Positions 8,682-16,246 of a stretch of DNA of 32,388 bases are shown here, one piece after another; position 1 is the first letter of the stretch; each line of letters opens with the position of its first letter. The DNA is from Caccovicinus sp964425595 (GTDB lineage: Bacteria; Bacillota; Clostridia; Lachnospirales; Lachnospiraceae), in the NCBI GenBank assembly GCA_964425595.1, contig CAYRMW010000027.1, forward strand, positions 1 through 32,388, given 5' to 3'. The notes under the pieces are model-generated. The model worked only from the letters and a program-made list of their open reading frames with translations, was not told the DNA's origin and did not search any database. The position numbers were made by a program, and so were the translations under genes.

Positions 8682-9266
8682 TTAAGTCCGGGTGATTTCC
8701 GCGCCCGTCCGGCCGCAGATCTGCCGGAGCACATCCCCGCGGCGCCGGACACTGACCGGAAGACGGACACCGTTTGCCAGGATGATCTCCCGCCCTTCCA
8801 TTCTCCGGATGTGCCCCACGTTGACCAGGCAATCCCTGCTTATCCGCACAAAACGATCCTTCGGGAGCCTCTCTTCTTCCCTTTTCATACTGGTGGTGAT
8901 CCGGTAGCTGCCGTCGGCAGTGTATACACTGACCGCCTTGTTTCGCGACCGGATATAACAGATCTCCTCCTCGGCCAGCGCAACGGAAGTCCGCCCGAAA
9001 TGCCAGATATACTTTTCTTTCCGTCTGGCCATCTCCCGCCAGCCCTGTCGGATGAGGCGGAAGAACGCGTCCCAGCTTGCTCTCTGCTGTGGCACTTCCT
9101 GCATGATGATGACATCGTATTGCCGCTTATCCAGGCTTTCCCAAAATTCCGTTTCCGTTCTCCGTCCGTCAACCTCCAGAGGCTCCAGATCCTCACGGCA
9201 CATGCGGAATCCCGTTTCCACATGCCGCATCCATCGCTCGTCGCCGCTGAACAACAAAACTCTCAT
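8682..9266 (-). CDS. LytTR-type DNA-binding regulator with degenerate receiver domain
   Basis: A 194-residue transcription regulator. Residues about 1-80 resemble a CheY-like receiver (MRVLLFSGDE start, later DVIIMQEVP), but the place where the phosphorylated aspartate should stand reads Met55-Gln56, so phosphorylation is unlikely. Residues about 88-185 are a LytTR domain: ALAEEEICYIRSRNKAVSVY, then FVRISRDCLVNVGHIRRMEG and ILANGVRLPVSVRR. The ATG at 9266 is chosen because the receiver begins there and GGGAGGAGAG lies upstream; a longer frame from 9458 would run back into azlD and has no homologous-looking sequence. No histidine kinase is adjacent. Targets are unknown. The 184 bases before it hold a CCCGGGAACCCGGG palindrome but no clear promoter. 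Confidence 0.8.
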   Translation of the reverse strand: MRVLLFSGDERWMRHVETGFRMCREDLEPLEVDGRRTETEFWESLDKRQYDVIIMQEVPQQRASWDAFFRLIRQGWREMARRKEKYIWHFGRTSVALAEEEICYIRSRNKAVSVYTADGSYRITTSMKREEERLPKDRFVRISRDCLVNVGHIRRMEGREIILANGVRLPVSVRRRGDVLRQICGRTGAEITRT

Positions 9267-9450
9267 TTCTCTTCTCTCCTCCCTTATCTGCGTGCCCCGA
9301 TCCCTTACGCATTCCCTCTGCGCGGCATCAGGATGACACGAAGCGATCATACACCATTTACGGAAAAAAGAGAACTCTCGCCGCCGTTTTCGCCCTGCCC
9401 AAGATCGGGCAATCCCCGGGTTCCCGGGTATGTCGCAAAAACCGGACAGC

Positions 9451-9798
9451 TCACCCAATCAGCAGCGGAACGAAAAGCTGGACCAGCAGCATATATCCGG
9501 CCGTTCCGCCGACGATGCTCAACAGGATGTTATGCTTCCGATGGTGCAGCCATCCCACCAGGATGACCGCAGCCAACTCCGGGATCCCGAAAGGGCTGGT
9601 CCCTGTATCCACCTCTTTCAGGCAATATACGACCAGGAGCCCCATCGTCGCATAGGGCAGGCTCCGGCTCAGATATTCCATAAACGGCGGCATCGCTTTC
9701 CCGCCCGGGAAGAGCAGGAAAGGCAGAAAACGAGTGAGCATGGTACCCGCCACCATCGCTGCCGCGATCAGCACGGCATTGATCATCTGTTCAACCAT
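9451..9798 (-). CDS. azlD: AzlD family branched-chain amino acid export subunit
   Basis: A 115-residue, strongly hydrophobic protein with about four membrane segments and the RFLPFLLFPGG patch usual for AzlD. AzlD acts with AzlC as the small partner of a branched-chain amino acid (or analogue) exporter in the cytoplasmic membrane. It starts one base after the azlC stop, so the two are translated together. Substrate identity is inferred from the family. Confidence 0.88.
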   Translation of the reverse strand: MVEQMINAVLIAAAMVAGTMLTRFLPFLLFPGGKAMPPFMEYLSRSLPYATMGLLVVYCLKEVDTGTSPFGIPELAAVILVGWLHHRKHNILLSIVGGTAGYMLLVQLFVPLLIG

Positions 9799-9799
9799 G

Positions 9800-10501
9800 T
9801 TATACCGCCTCCTTTCCCTGATCCAACCGGTACAGCCCGGCAGCCGCGGCCAGGATCAGCGCCATGGCCGGAATAATAAAGGAATCCGCGCCAAACATCT
9901 TCAGACAGAGCAGCGAAGCACCCACCCCGGCCAGCGCCGGCCGGTGATCCCGGCTGCTCTCCCACTGTTCCACAAAAATGACCACAAACAAAGCCGTCAG
10001 CGCGAAATCCATACCGGAAGTGTCAAACGGGATCAGACCGCCCAAAACCACACCCAACAGGGAACCGGCGATCCAGTAAAGATGATCCAGAAAGGTGATC
10101 CAGAAATACGCCATCCTCCGGTCCGTTCCTTTTGGCGGCTCATCCCCGCAGACGACGGAAAAGGTTTCATCCGTCAATCCGAAGATCAGGTAGGGCTTTA
10201 TCCTGCCCATGTCCCGGTACCGGTTCAGCGCGGATATCCCATAAAAAATATGACGCGCATTGACCATCAGCGTCATCAATAAAGCGTACAGCGGATGCAC
10301 CGCCGATACCAGAAGGCGGATCCCCAAATACTGCAGGCTTCCCGCAAAAACCAGGGTACTCAGCACCGCCGTCCACCAGAAGCCAAATCCGTTAACCTTC
10401 ATCAGGATCCCATACGCCGTCCCCAACACCAGATATCCCACCATCACCGGCACCGTCCTGGGAAACGCCCAGGCCAGGGCCCTTTTCTTTTCCGTGTTCA
10501 T
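9800..10501 (-). CDS. azlC: AzlC family branched-chain amino acid export permease
   Basis: A 233-residue membrane protein with the AzlC layout: an N-terminal VMVGYLVLGTAYGILM segment, VNARHIFYGI in the second helix region, GLTDETFSV, and several further hydrophobic helices. It is the large subunit of the AzlCD exporter, known for branched-chain amino acids and leucine analogues. GGGAGGGGA precedes the ATG. The promoter at 10711-10739 implies a leader of about 200 bases, long enough for RNA-level control; a large inverted repeat folds most of it. The PflX-like gene is divergent. Confidence 0.9.
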   Translation of the reverse strand: MNTEKKRALAWAFPRTVPVMVGYLVLGTAYGILMKVNGFGFWWTAVLSTLVFAGSLQYLGIRLLVSAVHPLYALLMTLMVNARHIFYGISALNRYRDMGRIKPYLIFGLTDETFSVVCGDEPPKGTDRRMAYFWITFLDHLYWIAGSLLGVVLGGLIPFDTSGMDFALTALFVVIFVEQWESSRDHRPALAGVGASLLCLKMFGADSFIIPAMALILAAAAGLYRLDQGKEAV

Positions 10502-10704
10502 TCAGGTCTTCCCCTCCCATACTCTTATCCTGCCATTCACGCCGTCCGGCGGCGCCCTCTGCCGTCTGCCGCTCGTATCATCCCGCGCGCAGGGTTGCGC
10601 ATTCCGGGACAACGCGATATGATGATGGCAGGCTTGCGGGCGGACAGCACGATTACACCATAACCGCCATCCCATGCGGCAGACGGCGCCGCCCAGAACA
10701 GCCA
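10502..10704 (-). promoter_or_regulatory. Structured 5' leader of azlCD
   Basis: The leader RNA contains a long-range stem. Bases 10676-10687 pair perfectly with 10561-10572 (GCCGTCTGCCGC, 12 bp), and after a 7-base bulge 10688-10693 pair with 10548-10553. The stem encloses about 103 bases with smaller stems, such as GGCGG with CCGCC and GCGC with GCGC. No T-box AGGGTGG-type element or other riboswitch consensus was recognised, and no T-run follows the stem. Confidence 0.5.
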
Positions 10705-10710
10705 CATCCC

Positions 10711-10739
10711 ATTTTACTCACGAAAGGAACCCCTGTCAA
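10711..10739 (-). promoter_or_regulatory. Sigma-A promoter for azlCD
   Basis: TTGACA (10739-10734), 17-base spacer and TAAAAT (10716-10711) on the minus strand. The -35 box covers the first base of the divergent gene's start codon, so it overlaps that gene's ribosome binding site region on the other strand. Confidence 0.75.
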
Positions 10740-11659
10740 TGAATCCGAACATATACGCAAACTGTGTCCTCTGTCCCCGCATGTGCCGCGCTGACCGCCG
10801 GTTCCGACCCGGGCGCTGCGGCTGCCGTAGACAGTTGAAAGCCGCCCGAGCCGCCCTCCACCACTGGGAGGAGCCGTCGATCAGCGGAACGAAGGGAAGC
10901 GGAACCGTATTTTTTACCGGATGCACGCTCGGCTGCTGTTTCTGCCAAAACTACCCGATCAGCCACGAGGGGTATGGCGAGGAGCTGACCGCCCGGGATC
11001 TGGCCCGGATCTTTCTCCGCCTTCAGGATCAGGGCGCCCATAACCTGAATCTGGTCACGCCTACGCAGTTCCTCCCGGATGTCCTGGCAGCGCTCGACCT
11101 GGCCCGACCGCATCTCTCCATCCCCGTCGTCTACAACTGCGGCGGCTACGAACGTCCGGAGATCATCCGCCTGCTGAAAGGCTATGTCGATATCTTCCTG
11201 CCGGATCTGAAATACATGAGCGCCGAATTGTCGGCACGCTACTCCGACGCCGCGGATTACTTTGCCTGGGCAAGTGCCGCCATACCGGAAATGATCGCCC
11301 AGACCGGTCCGCCCGTGTTCGATCCCCATACCGGACTGATGCAAAGCGGCGTAATCATCCGCCACCTGCTTCTGCCAGGCGCCAAAGAAGATTCCCTGCG
11401 ACTTCTTCGCTGGATGCGCCGTACGCTGCCTCATGGCGCCTTTCAGCTGAGCCTGCTAAGCCAGTATACCCCGCTCTTTCACGCAGACCGGTATCCGGAG
11501 ATCAACCGTCGGATCACTACCTACGAGTATGATAAAGTCGTTGATGAAGCCATCGCGCTTGGGCTCACTGCCGGATATATGCAAAAAAGGAGCAGCGCCA
11601 AAGCCGAGTATACGCCGCCCTTTGATCTGGAAGGTCTTCCCTCTCGGACAAGTTCTTAA
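10739..11659 (+). CDS. Radical SAM protein, PflX-like (pyruvate formate-lyase activating enzyme related)
   Basis: A 306-residue radical S-adenosylmethionine enzyme. Cys62-x3-Cys66-x2-Cys69 (CTLGCCFC) is the ligand motif for the [4Fe-4S] cluster that cleaves SAM. An N-terminal cysteine group, CVLCPRMC at 9-16 and Cys27/Cys29, may hold zinc or another cluster and is typical of the PflX group of uncharacterised PflA relatives. Later blocks NLVTPTQFLPDVL, PVVYNCGGYE and DIFLPDLKY fit this family. Substrate is unknown. GAAAGGA lies about ten bases before the ATG. No pyruvate formate-lyase is nearby. An inverted repeat at 11704-11740 follows the stop by about 45 bases. Confidence 0.82.
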   Translation: MNPNIYANCVLCPRMCRADRRFRPGRCGCRRQLKAARAALHHWEEPSISGTKGSGTVFFTGCTLGCCFCQNYPISHEGYGEELTARDLARIFLRLQDQGAHNLNLVTPTQFLPDVLAALDLARPHLSIPVVYNCGGYERPEIIRLLKGYVDIFLPDLKYMSAELSARYSDAADYFAWASAAIPEMIAQTGPPVFDPHTGLMQSGVIIRHLLLPGAKEDSLRLLRWMRRTLPHGAFQLSLLSQYTPLFHADRYPEINRRITTYEYDKVVDEAIALGLTAGYMQKRSSAKAEYTPPFDLEGLPSRTSS

Positions 11660-11703
11660 AAGGCTCCCGCAGCTGATATCGCGGAAATTTCCGGGCATGA
11701 AGA

Positions 11704-11740
11704 AGGCGGATACCGAATTCTCTCTTTTCGACATCCGCCT
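11704..11740. terminator. Inverted repeat between the radical SAM gene and the candidate RNA
   Basis: AGGCGGAT and ATCCGCCT form 8 bp, then after a small internal loop CGAA pairs with TTCG. It could end transcripts from either side. Neither side has a true T-run (TCTTC leftward, CTAAGC rightward), so termination strength is uncertain. Confidence 0.4.
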
Positions 11741-11743
11741 CTA

Positions 11744-12280
11744 AGCTATCTCGTCCATTGGACTATAACCTCTCTATTCTGTTTTCTGGTTTCTGGTTTT
11801 TCGTTCTTCAGCGTCTGATGAATCGCCCCATCGCTTCTCCCTCATCCGCCTCTCGTCTCGTAATGCATCTGTGTTCGTGCATCCATCTGTTCTTCTATAT
11901 TCAATTATGTCGCATTTTCTGAATCTTCCGGCTCTGGCAGTGATTTTTCCTTTTCCTACTTCCCTGTCGCTATGAGGAATATCCGTCGTTCTAATAATAC
12001 TTTCTCGTCATATCACTAAACCGATGCTTTCATTCTCTTGCATAGTCAAACAAAATCCTAAAATATAGCTTCCATCCACACTTCCGTATGTACTTACGCT
12101 ATCGGAACCTTCCGTCTCAGAAAACGGTTTGTCCTATTGCCCCAATCATAATCATTAAGACTACAACGGGACGAAACTTATGTCTTCGGTGGTCCGTACC
12201 TCCTTTGCTTAGATTTTTCTTTTCTTTCTCTCTCTCATTGGGAAGATCCTTTCCCTCTCACTTTTCTCTCTCCTTCTGTT
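11744..12280 (-). ncRNA. Candidate large structured noncoding RNA
   Basis: About 540 bases without a credible protein gene but with a near-perfect promoter pointing into them. Base use differs from the neighbours: near 40% G+C by hand count over 11761-11820, and the transcript strand is purine-rich, especially its first 100 bases. Local stems can be drawn in the transcript: GGGAA/TTCCC, AAGAC/GTCTT, CCGT/ACGG, ATAGC/GCTAT, nested GTGAT/ATCAC with ATGA/TCAT, ATGCA/TGCAT, and GCG-GATGA with TCATC-CGC. The span to the inverted repeat at 11704-11740 would give an RNA of about 580 bases. That size is similar to large bacterial RNAs such as ROOL or OLE, but I did not recognise a class. It could instead be a decayed sequence. 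Longer reading frames here are pyrimidine- or purine-run artefacts. Confidence 0.45.
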
Positions 12281-12286
12281 GTCTTT

Positions 12287-12315
12287 ATTATACTTAACCG
12301 CCCCTGTTTTGTCAA
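12287..12315 (-). promoter_or_regulatory. Strong sigma-A promoter facing the gene-free stretch
   Basis: TTGACA (12315-12310), 17-base spacer, TATAAT (12292-12287): both boxes exact. Transcription would start near 12280 and run left through 11744. It lies about 120 bases after the stop of the L,D-transpeptidase gene and cannot serve that gene. Confidence 0.85.
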
Positions 12316-12433
12316 CACTTTTCTTCTATTTTCTCTATGTTTTTTGTTATTTTCCTTTTTGTGTGCGCTTTTTCAATTTTATGCGGTCGATCTGTTGTCG
12401 TTGTGCGACTTATGCAGGGGCGTAGTCCGCGGC

Positions 12434-13384
12434 TTAATAGTTCGCCAGGTTCTCGGCGTCATCAATCAGGATGTACGCCTGGCCGGAGATGTTCTCGAGG
12501 ATAGTCACCATGGCCTCTTCCGGGATGGCGATGCAGCCGCCTGTACCGGGGCCGTCCATGCAATGCAGGAAAATAGCCGAGCCCTTATAGGGCGTCTGTT
12601 CTTTATTGTACCCTACGGCAACGCAGTAATTATACGCCTTGCCGCCGTATGTGCTCAACTGTTCGGAGGCTTCGGTGTCAAAGACCTCGCCCGTCTCGCG
12701 GATATCGACCATCTGATTATAGTATTGCGAAGTGCTGTCGCCTACCCAGTAATACCCGTCGTCCACCTGGAGGTAAGGAACGCTGAAGGTTCCCGGGTCC
12801 GGCATCGTACCGAAAGCTTCATCCAGCGTATAGAGTCCCCGCGGTGTTTTCTCATCGCCTTCGGCCTCTTTTCCAATCCCGTTTCGCCCCACGTAAGCGC
12901 CGGTGTCGGTCACCTTCGTCCACGTGCTTTCCGTGCTGCCGGTGGAAGAAGAGCCATCATCCTGCGTTTCCGCCGACGAATTCTTTACATAAAACGCCGC
13001 CCGCGCCGCAGTTCCATGGCCTTCAATGACCATCAGGCACCCGGCATCCTCCGGGATCGTAGTAAACTGCGAGACATCATATACATCCTGGATCCACACC
13101 CCGGTGTCGTCTACGTAGTAGCCATCGGGTGTTACCGTGTTTGTCAGCATGGTCCCATCTTCCTCGTAATACCGGTAATCGCCATTCTCGTCCTGAACCC
13201 AGGAACCGGCGTATGCCGTCAACGGGGCCGCAGCCCAAAACGCCGCCCCGATCAGCGCAGCAAAGGCAGCCGCCCTGCCGGTTCCCGCACGACGCCTGCC
13301 CTTTTTGCTGCCGTATCCCCCTGTCCTTTCCGCTCCTGCCCCGGCCGTCCTGCCGGAAGCGGTCTTATCGCCTGTGTATTTCAT
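12434..13384 (-). CDS. Membrane-anchored or secreted L,D-transpeptidase (YkuD family)
   Basis: A 316-residue cell-wall enzyme that would cross-link peptidoglycan or attach groups to it through meso-diaminopimelate. An Arg-rich start and hydrophobic segment (about 36-58) direct export. Residues 61-100 look like a cell-wall-binding repeat (SWVQDENGDYRYYEEDGTML, then YYVDDTGVW). The YkuD domain occupies about 110-312. The family motif is present in altered form: His274 in FLHCMDG, and Thr281-Gly-Gly-Cys284 where the usual sequence is Ser/Thr-His-Gly-Cys. The nucleophile Cys284 is kept. A TTGAAA-17-TAAGAT promoter lies upstream. The gene stands alone between the hydrogenase operon and the candidate RNA. 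Confidence 0.85.
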   Translation of the reverse strand: MKYTGDKTASGRTAGAGAERTGGYGSKKGRRRAGTGRAAAFAALIGAAFWAAAPLTAYAGSWVQDENGDYRYYEEDGTMLTNTVTPDGYYVDDTGVWIQDVYDVSQFTTIPEDAGCLMVIEGHGTAARAAFYVKNSSAETQDDGSSSTGSTESTWTKVTDTGAYVGRNGIGKEAEGDEKTPRGLYTLDEAFGTMPDPGTFSVPYLQVDDGYYWVGDSTSQYYNQMVDIRETGEVFDTEASEQLSTYGGKAYNYCVAVGYNKEQTPYKGSAIFLHCMDGPGTGGCIAIPEEAMVTILENISGQAYILIDDAENLANY

Positions 13385-13458
13385 CGTTTCGATTCATCCT
13401 TTCTCCGTTTTGCCTGCCGCCGGTGCCTGCGCCCGGCCTCTTCTGTCAGATTTATCCT

Positions 13459-13487
13459 ATCTTACCACAGAAAAACAGGCTTTTCAA
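13459..13487 (-). promoter_or_regulatory. Sigma-A promoter for the L,D-transpeptidase gene
   Basis: TTGAAA (13487-13482), 17-base spacer, TAAGAT (13464-13459) on the minus strand, about 75 bases before the start codon and after the end of the hydrogenase operon. Confidence 0.7.
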
Positions 13488-13531
13488 CGAAGAAAATCCG
13501 TCAAAATCCTTACGGCGCTCCTCCGGAATCC

Positions 13532-13546
13532 GGGGCGCTCCGCCCC
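13532..13546 (-). terminator. Short G+C hairpin directly after the group B hydrogenase gene
   Basis: GGGGCG and CGCCCC flank a 3-base loop, touching the stop codon. No T-run follows directly (GGATTCC leftward), so it may protect the 3' end rather than end transcription. Confidence 0.4.
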
Positions 13547-14998
13547 CTAATGGCGGTGCATTAAAAACTGATCCATCGGATAATTCTTCAGATTTTCCAG
13601 GATCTTGCGCCCATCGGCCTGCCCGATCAGGGCATCCCGGTCTTTCTTTGCTTCCATCTCGGCCTTATGCTTGCTGGGGCCTCCCACGCAGCCGCCCACG
13701 CAGACCATCCCTTCGATGAAGTCTTCCGGGAGCCGCCCTACCTTCAATAAAAGCAGGGCCTTTTTGCACTCGGCGCCGCCGCTGCAGCGCGCCACCTTCG
13801 GCTGGATCTCCTCGCTCATCTCCTTAAAGCATTGGAGCACCGCATTGGTCACGCCGCCGCCGTTGCCGAAGCGTTTCCCGAACACCGAGCTCTCCTGATA
13901 ATCGTAGTCTTCGGGTTCTAACTCGACACCTCTGGCGCGCATCATGGCCCGCACCTCACCGAAGGTCAGGACATAATCGGCATTGTCTTTGATGTTTAAG
14001 TCAAGGGCCTCGCTCTTTTTGGCAATGCATGGCCCGATAAACACGGTAATTACCTTCGGATCCTGCGATTTCAGCATGCGGGATATCGCGCACATGGGCG
14101 ATACGGTGGTGGACATATTCTCCACCAGCGCAGGAAAGTGTTTCCGGATCATGTTGACAAACGCCGGGCAGCAGGAGGTCGTCATCTTTTTTCCCTGTTT
14201 ATAGGCTTCTGCCCACTCCTGCGCTTCATAGGCCGCCGTCATATCGCCGCCCAAACCCACCTCTACCATGTCGTCAAACCCGATCTTTTTCAGCGCGGTC
14301 TTCCAGCTTCCCATGGTGATCTTCCCGCCGAACTGCCCTTCCGTAGCCGGAGCGACCATGGCCACCACGCGTTTTCCTGCCTTGAGCAGCTTAATAATGT
14401 CCACCACAAAGGTCCTGGTGCCGATGGCACCGAACGGGCAGCTGTGGATGCAGGCGCCACACTGGATGCATTTTTCTTCATCGATCACGCAGATGCCGTA
14501 CTCATCATAGGTGATGGCATCGACCGGACAGACTTTTTTGCAGGGCCTCTCCAGATGGGCGATCGCACTGTACGGACAGGCCTGCGCACATTTGCCGCAT
14601 TCCCTGCATTTATTCGGATCGATGTACGCGCGATCGGCTCCCATGGAGATCGCGCCGAACGGGCAGGAATTCTGGCACGCCTTTCCCATACACTTGCGGC
14701 AGTTGTCCGTGACTAGGTAAGAAGCGATCGGACATTCCTCACAGGCCGCATTGATCACCTGGACCACGTTACTCGTTTCCCGATCCGTGGGACATTTTCC
14801 CTCTGCAAGGCGAACCCTCTGCCTGATGATCTCACGTTCCTTATAGATGCAACAGCGATAGCTGGCCTGCGGCCCGGGGATCATTTTGCAGGGAATCTCG
14901 TCCTTGGTAGCCTCCAAATCCCCTTCCCAGGCTCTTTTTGCCACCTCGTACAGCACCTCATGCTTGATGCGCAGAACTGTCGCGTCATTCGTTACCAT
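13547..14998 (-). CDS. Group B-type monomeric [FeFe]-hydrogenase
   Basis: A 483-residue enzyme expected to produce H2 from reduced ferredoxin in the cytoplasm. The first 200 residues carry several [4Fe-4S] sites: cysteines at 87/90, 100-112, CRECGKCAQACP (131-142), Cys153/Cys157 and CIQCGACIHSCP (177-188). The H-cluster domain has all three ligand motifs: TTSCCPAF (Cys276, Cys277), IGPCIAKKSE (Cys324) and MVCVGGCVGGP (Cys433, Cys437). The variants (Phe in place of the usual Trp after CCPA, GPC in place of MPC) fit group B rather than group A. GAGGAGG precedes the ATG. It is the last gene of the hydrogenase island. The maturation genes hydEFG are not in this window. Confidence 0.88.
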   Translation of the reverse strand: MVTNDATVLRIKHEVLYEVAKRAWEGDLEATKDEIPCKMIPGPQASYRCCIYKEREIIRQRVRLAEGKCPTDRETSNVVQVINAACEECPIASYLVTDNCRKCMGKACQNSCPFGAISMGADRAYIDPNKCRECGKCAQACPYSAIAHLERPCKKVCPVDAITYDEYGICVIDEEKCIQCGACIHSCPFGAIGTRTFVVDIIKLLKAGKRVVAMVAPATEGQFGGKITMGSWKTALKKIGFDDMVEVGLGGDMTAAYEAQEWAEAYKQGKKMTTSCCPAFVNMIRKHFPALVENMSTTVSPMCAISRMLKSQDPKVITVFIGPCIAKKSEALDLNIKDNADYVLTFGEVRAMMRARGVELEPEDYDYQESSVFGKRFGNGGGVTNAVLQCFKEMSEEIQPKVARCSGGAECKKALLLLKVGRLPEDFIEGMVCVGGCVGGPSKHKAEMEAKKDRDALIGQADGRKILENLKNYPMDQFLMHRH

Positions 14999-15064
14999 GT
15001 TTTTCCTCCTCTAAGCCATGATCTTATGCGCTTTGCGCCGGCCGAACGCACCGGCACTGCCGCC

Positions 15065-16246
15065 CTAGTAATAAGTCACTTCTACCCGTTTTCCCATCTC
15101 CTGGATCGTGGATTTCAGCTGCTCCACCAGATTCTGGCGGATCCCCAGGTCAAAGGGGATTCCCGGATTCTGGTACGCGCTGTTGATCGCCCGGCCTACA
15201 TACATGTGAACCTCAGTGCAGTCTTCGATGATGGTCCTGGCCACCATGGATGCGCCGTTTGGCTTATCCAGCTCCATGAAAAAATCCTCCGATACCGTTT
15301 CGTTCTTCACATACCGCCGCAGCAGCTGCAGCACCCGGTTCAGCGTCAGTACGCCCTCCGTGACCAGGTCGACCCCATCCATGTAAGCAATGGGCGGGAT
15401 CTCCGGATCCACGTAGTCCATGGATACGTTCAGCTCCTTATGCAGGACGCGGGAGACGATTGTGGCGCTGGTTCCGCCGCAGACAATCGTCCTGGCGGCC
15501 GGATCGCTCATAAAATCCTGGACCATGCGCGCGTCATCCTGCGGGTCGCTGGCCGGGCCGGTCATCAGATGCACCGGCTTGCTGTCGATAATGCGCATCA
15601 CCGCCACCGTCGTATCGTCGCCCGGCCGGTACTGGTAGAGCTCATCGCAGGCCTGGCTTATGGCCGCAGCCAAACGCATCGCCGACACGGTGATGGCGTA
15701 CTGGCGCACCGCGTAGTCGGCAATGTCTTCCCACAGCCAGCCAAAATTCAGCAGATCGCCTACGCCGGCATGGATGGTCCCGTCGCTCATCAGGATGAAC
15801 GCGTCGCCCTTTTGCGTCCGGAAACGGTATTCATTGATCTTCTTGCCCTCGACCTCACGGATATTCCGGGGAATGGGGACCAGCTTGCCATCCCGAATAA
15901 AAATACAGCCCGGATTATCAAACTCCACCAGATAGGCCTCGCCGTTGTGATAGACCTGGAGGATGCTGAACGTAGAATACGCCACCTGCCGGACCTGACA
16001 TACCGGAAGCGTCTGCACGATGGTATCCACGCACTCTTCCAGCGTGGCGCCGTTTAAAAACATCGTCCCAAGGATCTTTGCGGTCAGCGTCGCCAGGATA
16101 TTGGCCTTCACGCCGCTTCCCATGCCGTCTGCCAGGATCATGATATCCGCATCCCCGGTCTGAAGGATCTCCACCTTGTCCCCGCAGAGGATCTCTGTAA
16201 ATTTATTCAGGCTCTTGTAAGCAACATCGACCCTAATTCCCATCAT
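15065..16246 (-). CDS. SpoIIE/PP2C-type serine phosphatase linked to a sensory hydrogenase
   Basis: A 393-residue metal-dependent protein phosphatase. The aspartates of the PP2C core are visible in IMILADGMGSGVKA (near residue 36-46), FILMSDG and GDDTTVAVM (about 230). No membrane segment or sensor domain is attached, and the C-terminal 150 residues (from about 245) form an extra region with no motif I know. Its ATG overlaps the stop of the sensory hydrogenase gene by 4 bases. PP2C phosphatases next to PAS-containing hydrogenases are a known clostridial arrangement, read as an H2 signalling output. The phosphoprotein target and the partner kinase are not visible here. Confidence 0.85.
   Translation of the reverse strand: MMGIRVDVAYKSLNKFTEILCGDKVEILQTGDADIMILADGMGSGVKANILATLTAKILGTMFLNGATLEECVDTIVQTLPVCQVRQVAYSTFSILQVYHNGEAYLVEFDNPGCIFIRDGKLVPIPRNIREVEGKKINEYRFRTQKGDAFILMSDGTIHAGVGDLLNFGWLWEDIADYAVRQYAITVSAMRLAAAISQACDELYQYRPGDDTTVAVMRIIDSKPVHLMTGPASDPQDDARMVQDFMSDPAARTIVCGGTSATIVSRVLHKELNVSMDYVDPEIPPIAYMDGVDLVTEGVLTLNRVLQLLRRYVKNETVSEDFFMELDKPNGASMVARTIIEDCTEVHMYVGRAINSAYQNPGIPFDLGIRQNLVEQLKSTIQEMGKRVEVTYY

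Noticed and set aside
9420..9440. CCCGGGAACCCGGG palindrome between azlD and the LytTR gene as a terminator.
   Set aside because: No T-run follows on either strand; it is a short G+C palindrome.
8000..10625. The shared CATTCCGGGA block in the pnp leader region and in the azlC leader, as a possible REP-type repeat family.
   Set aside because: Ten shared bases in G+C-rich DNA could be chance and the flanks do not align.
12088..12297. A 69-codon plus-strand frame in the gene-free stretch, rich in Phe, Ser and Leu.
   Set aside because: It arises from the long pyrimidine run, has no ribosome binding site, and its codon pattern is unlike the neighbours.
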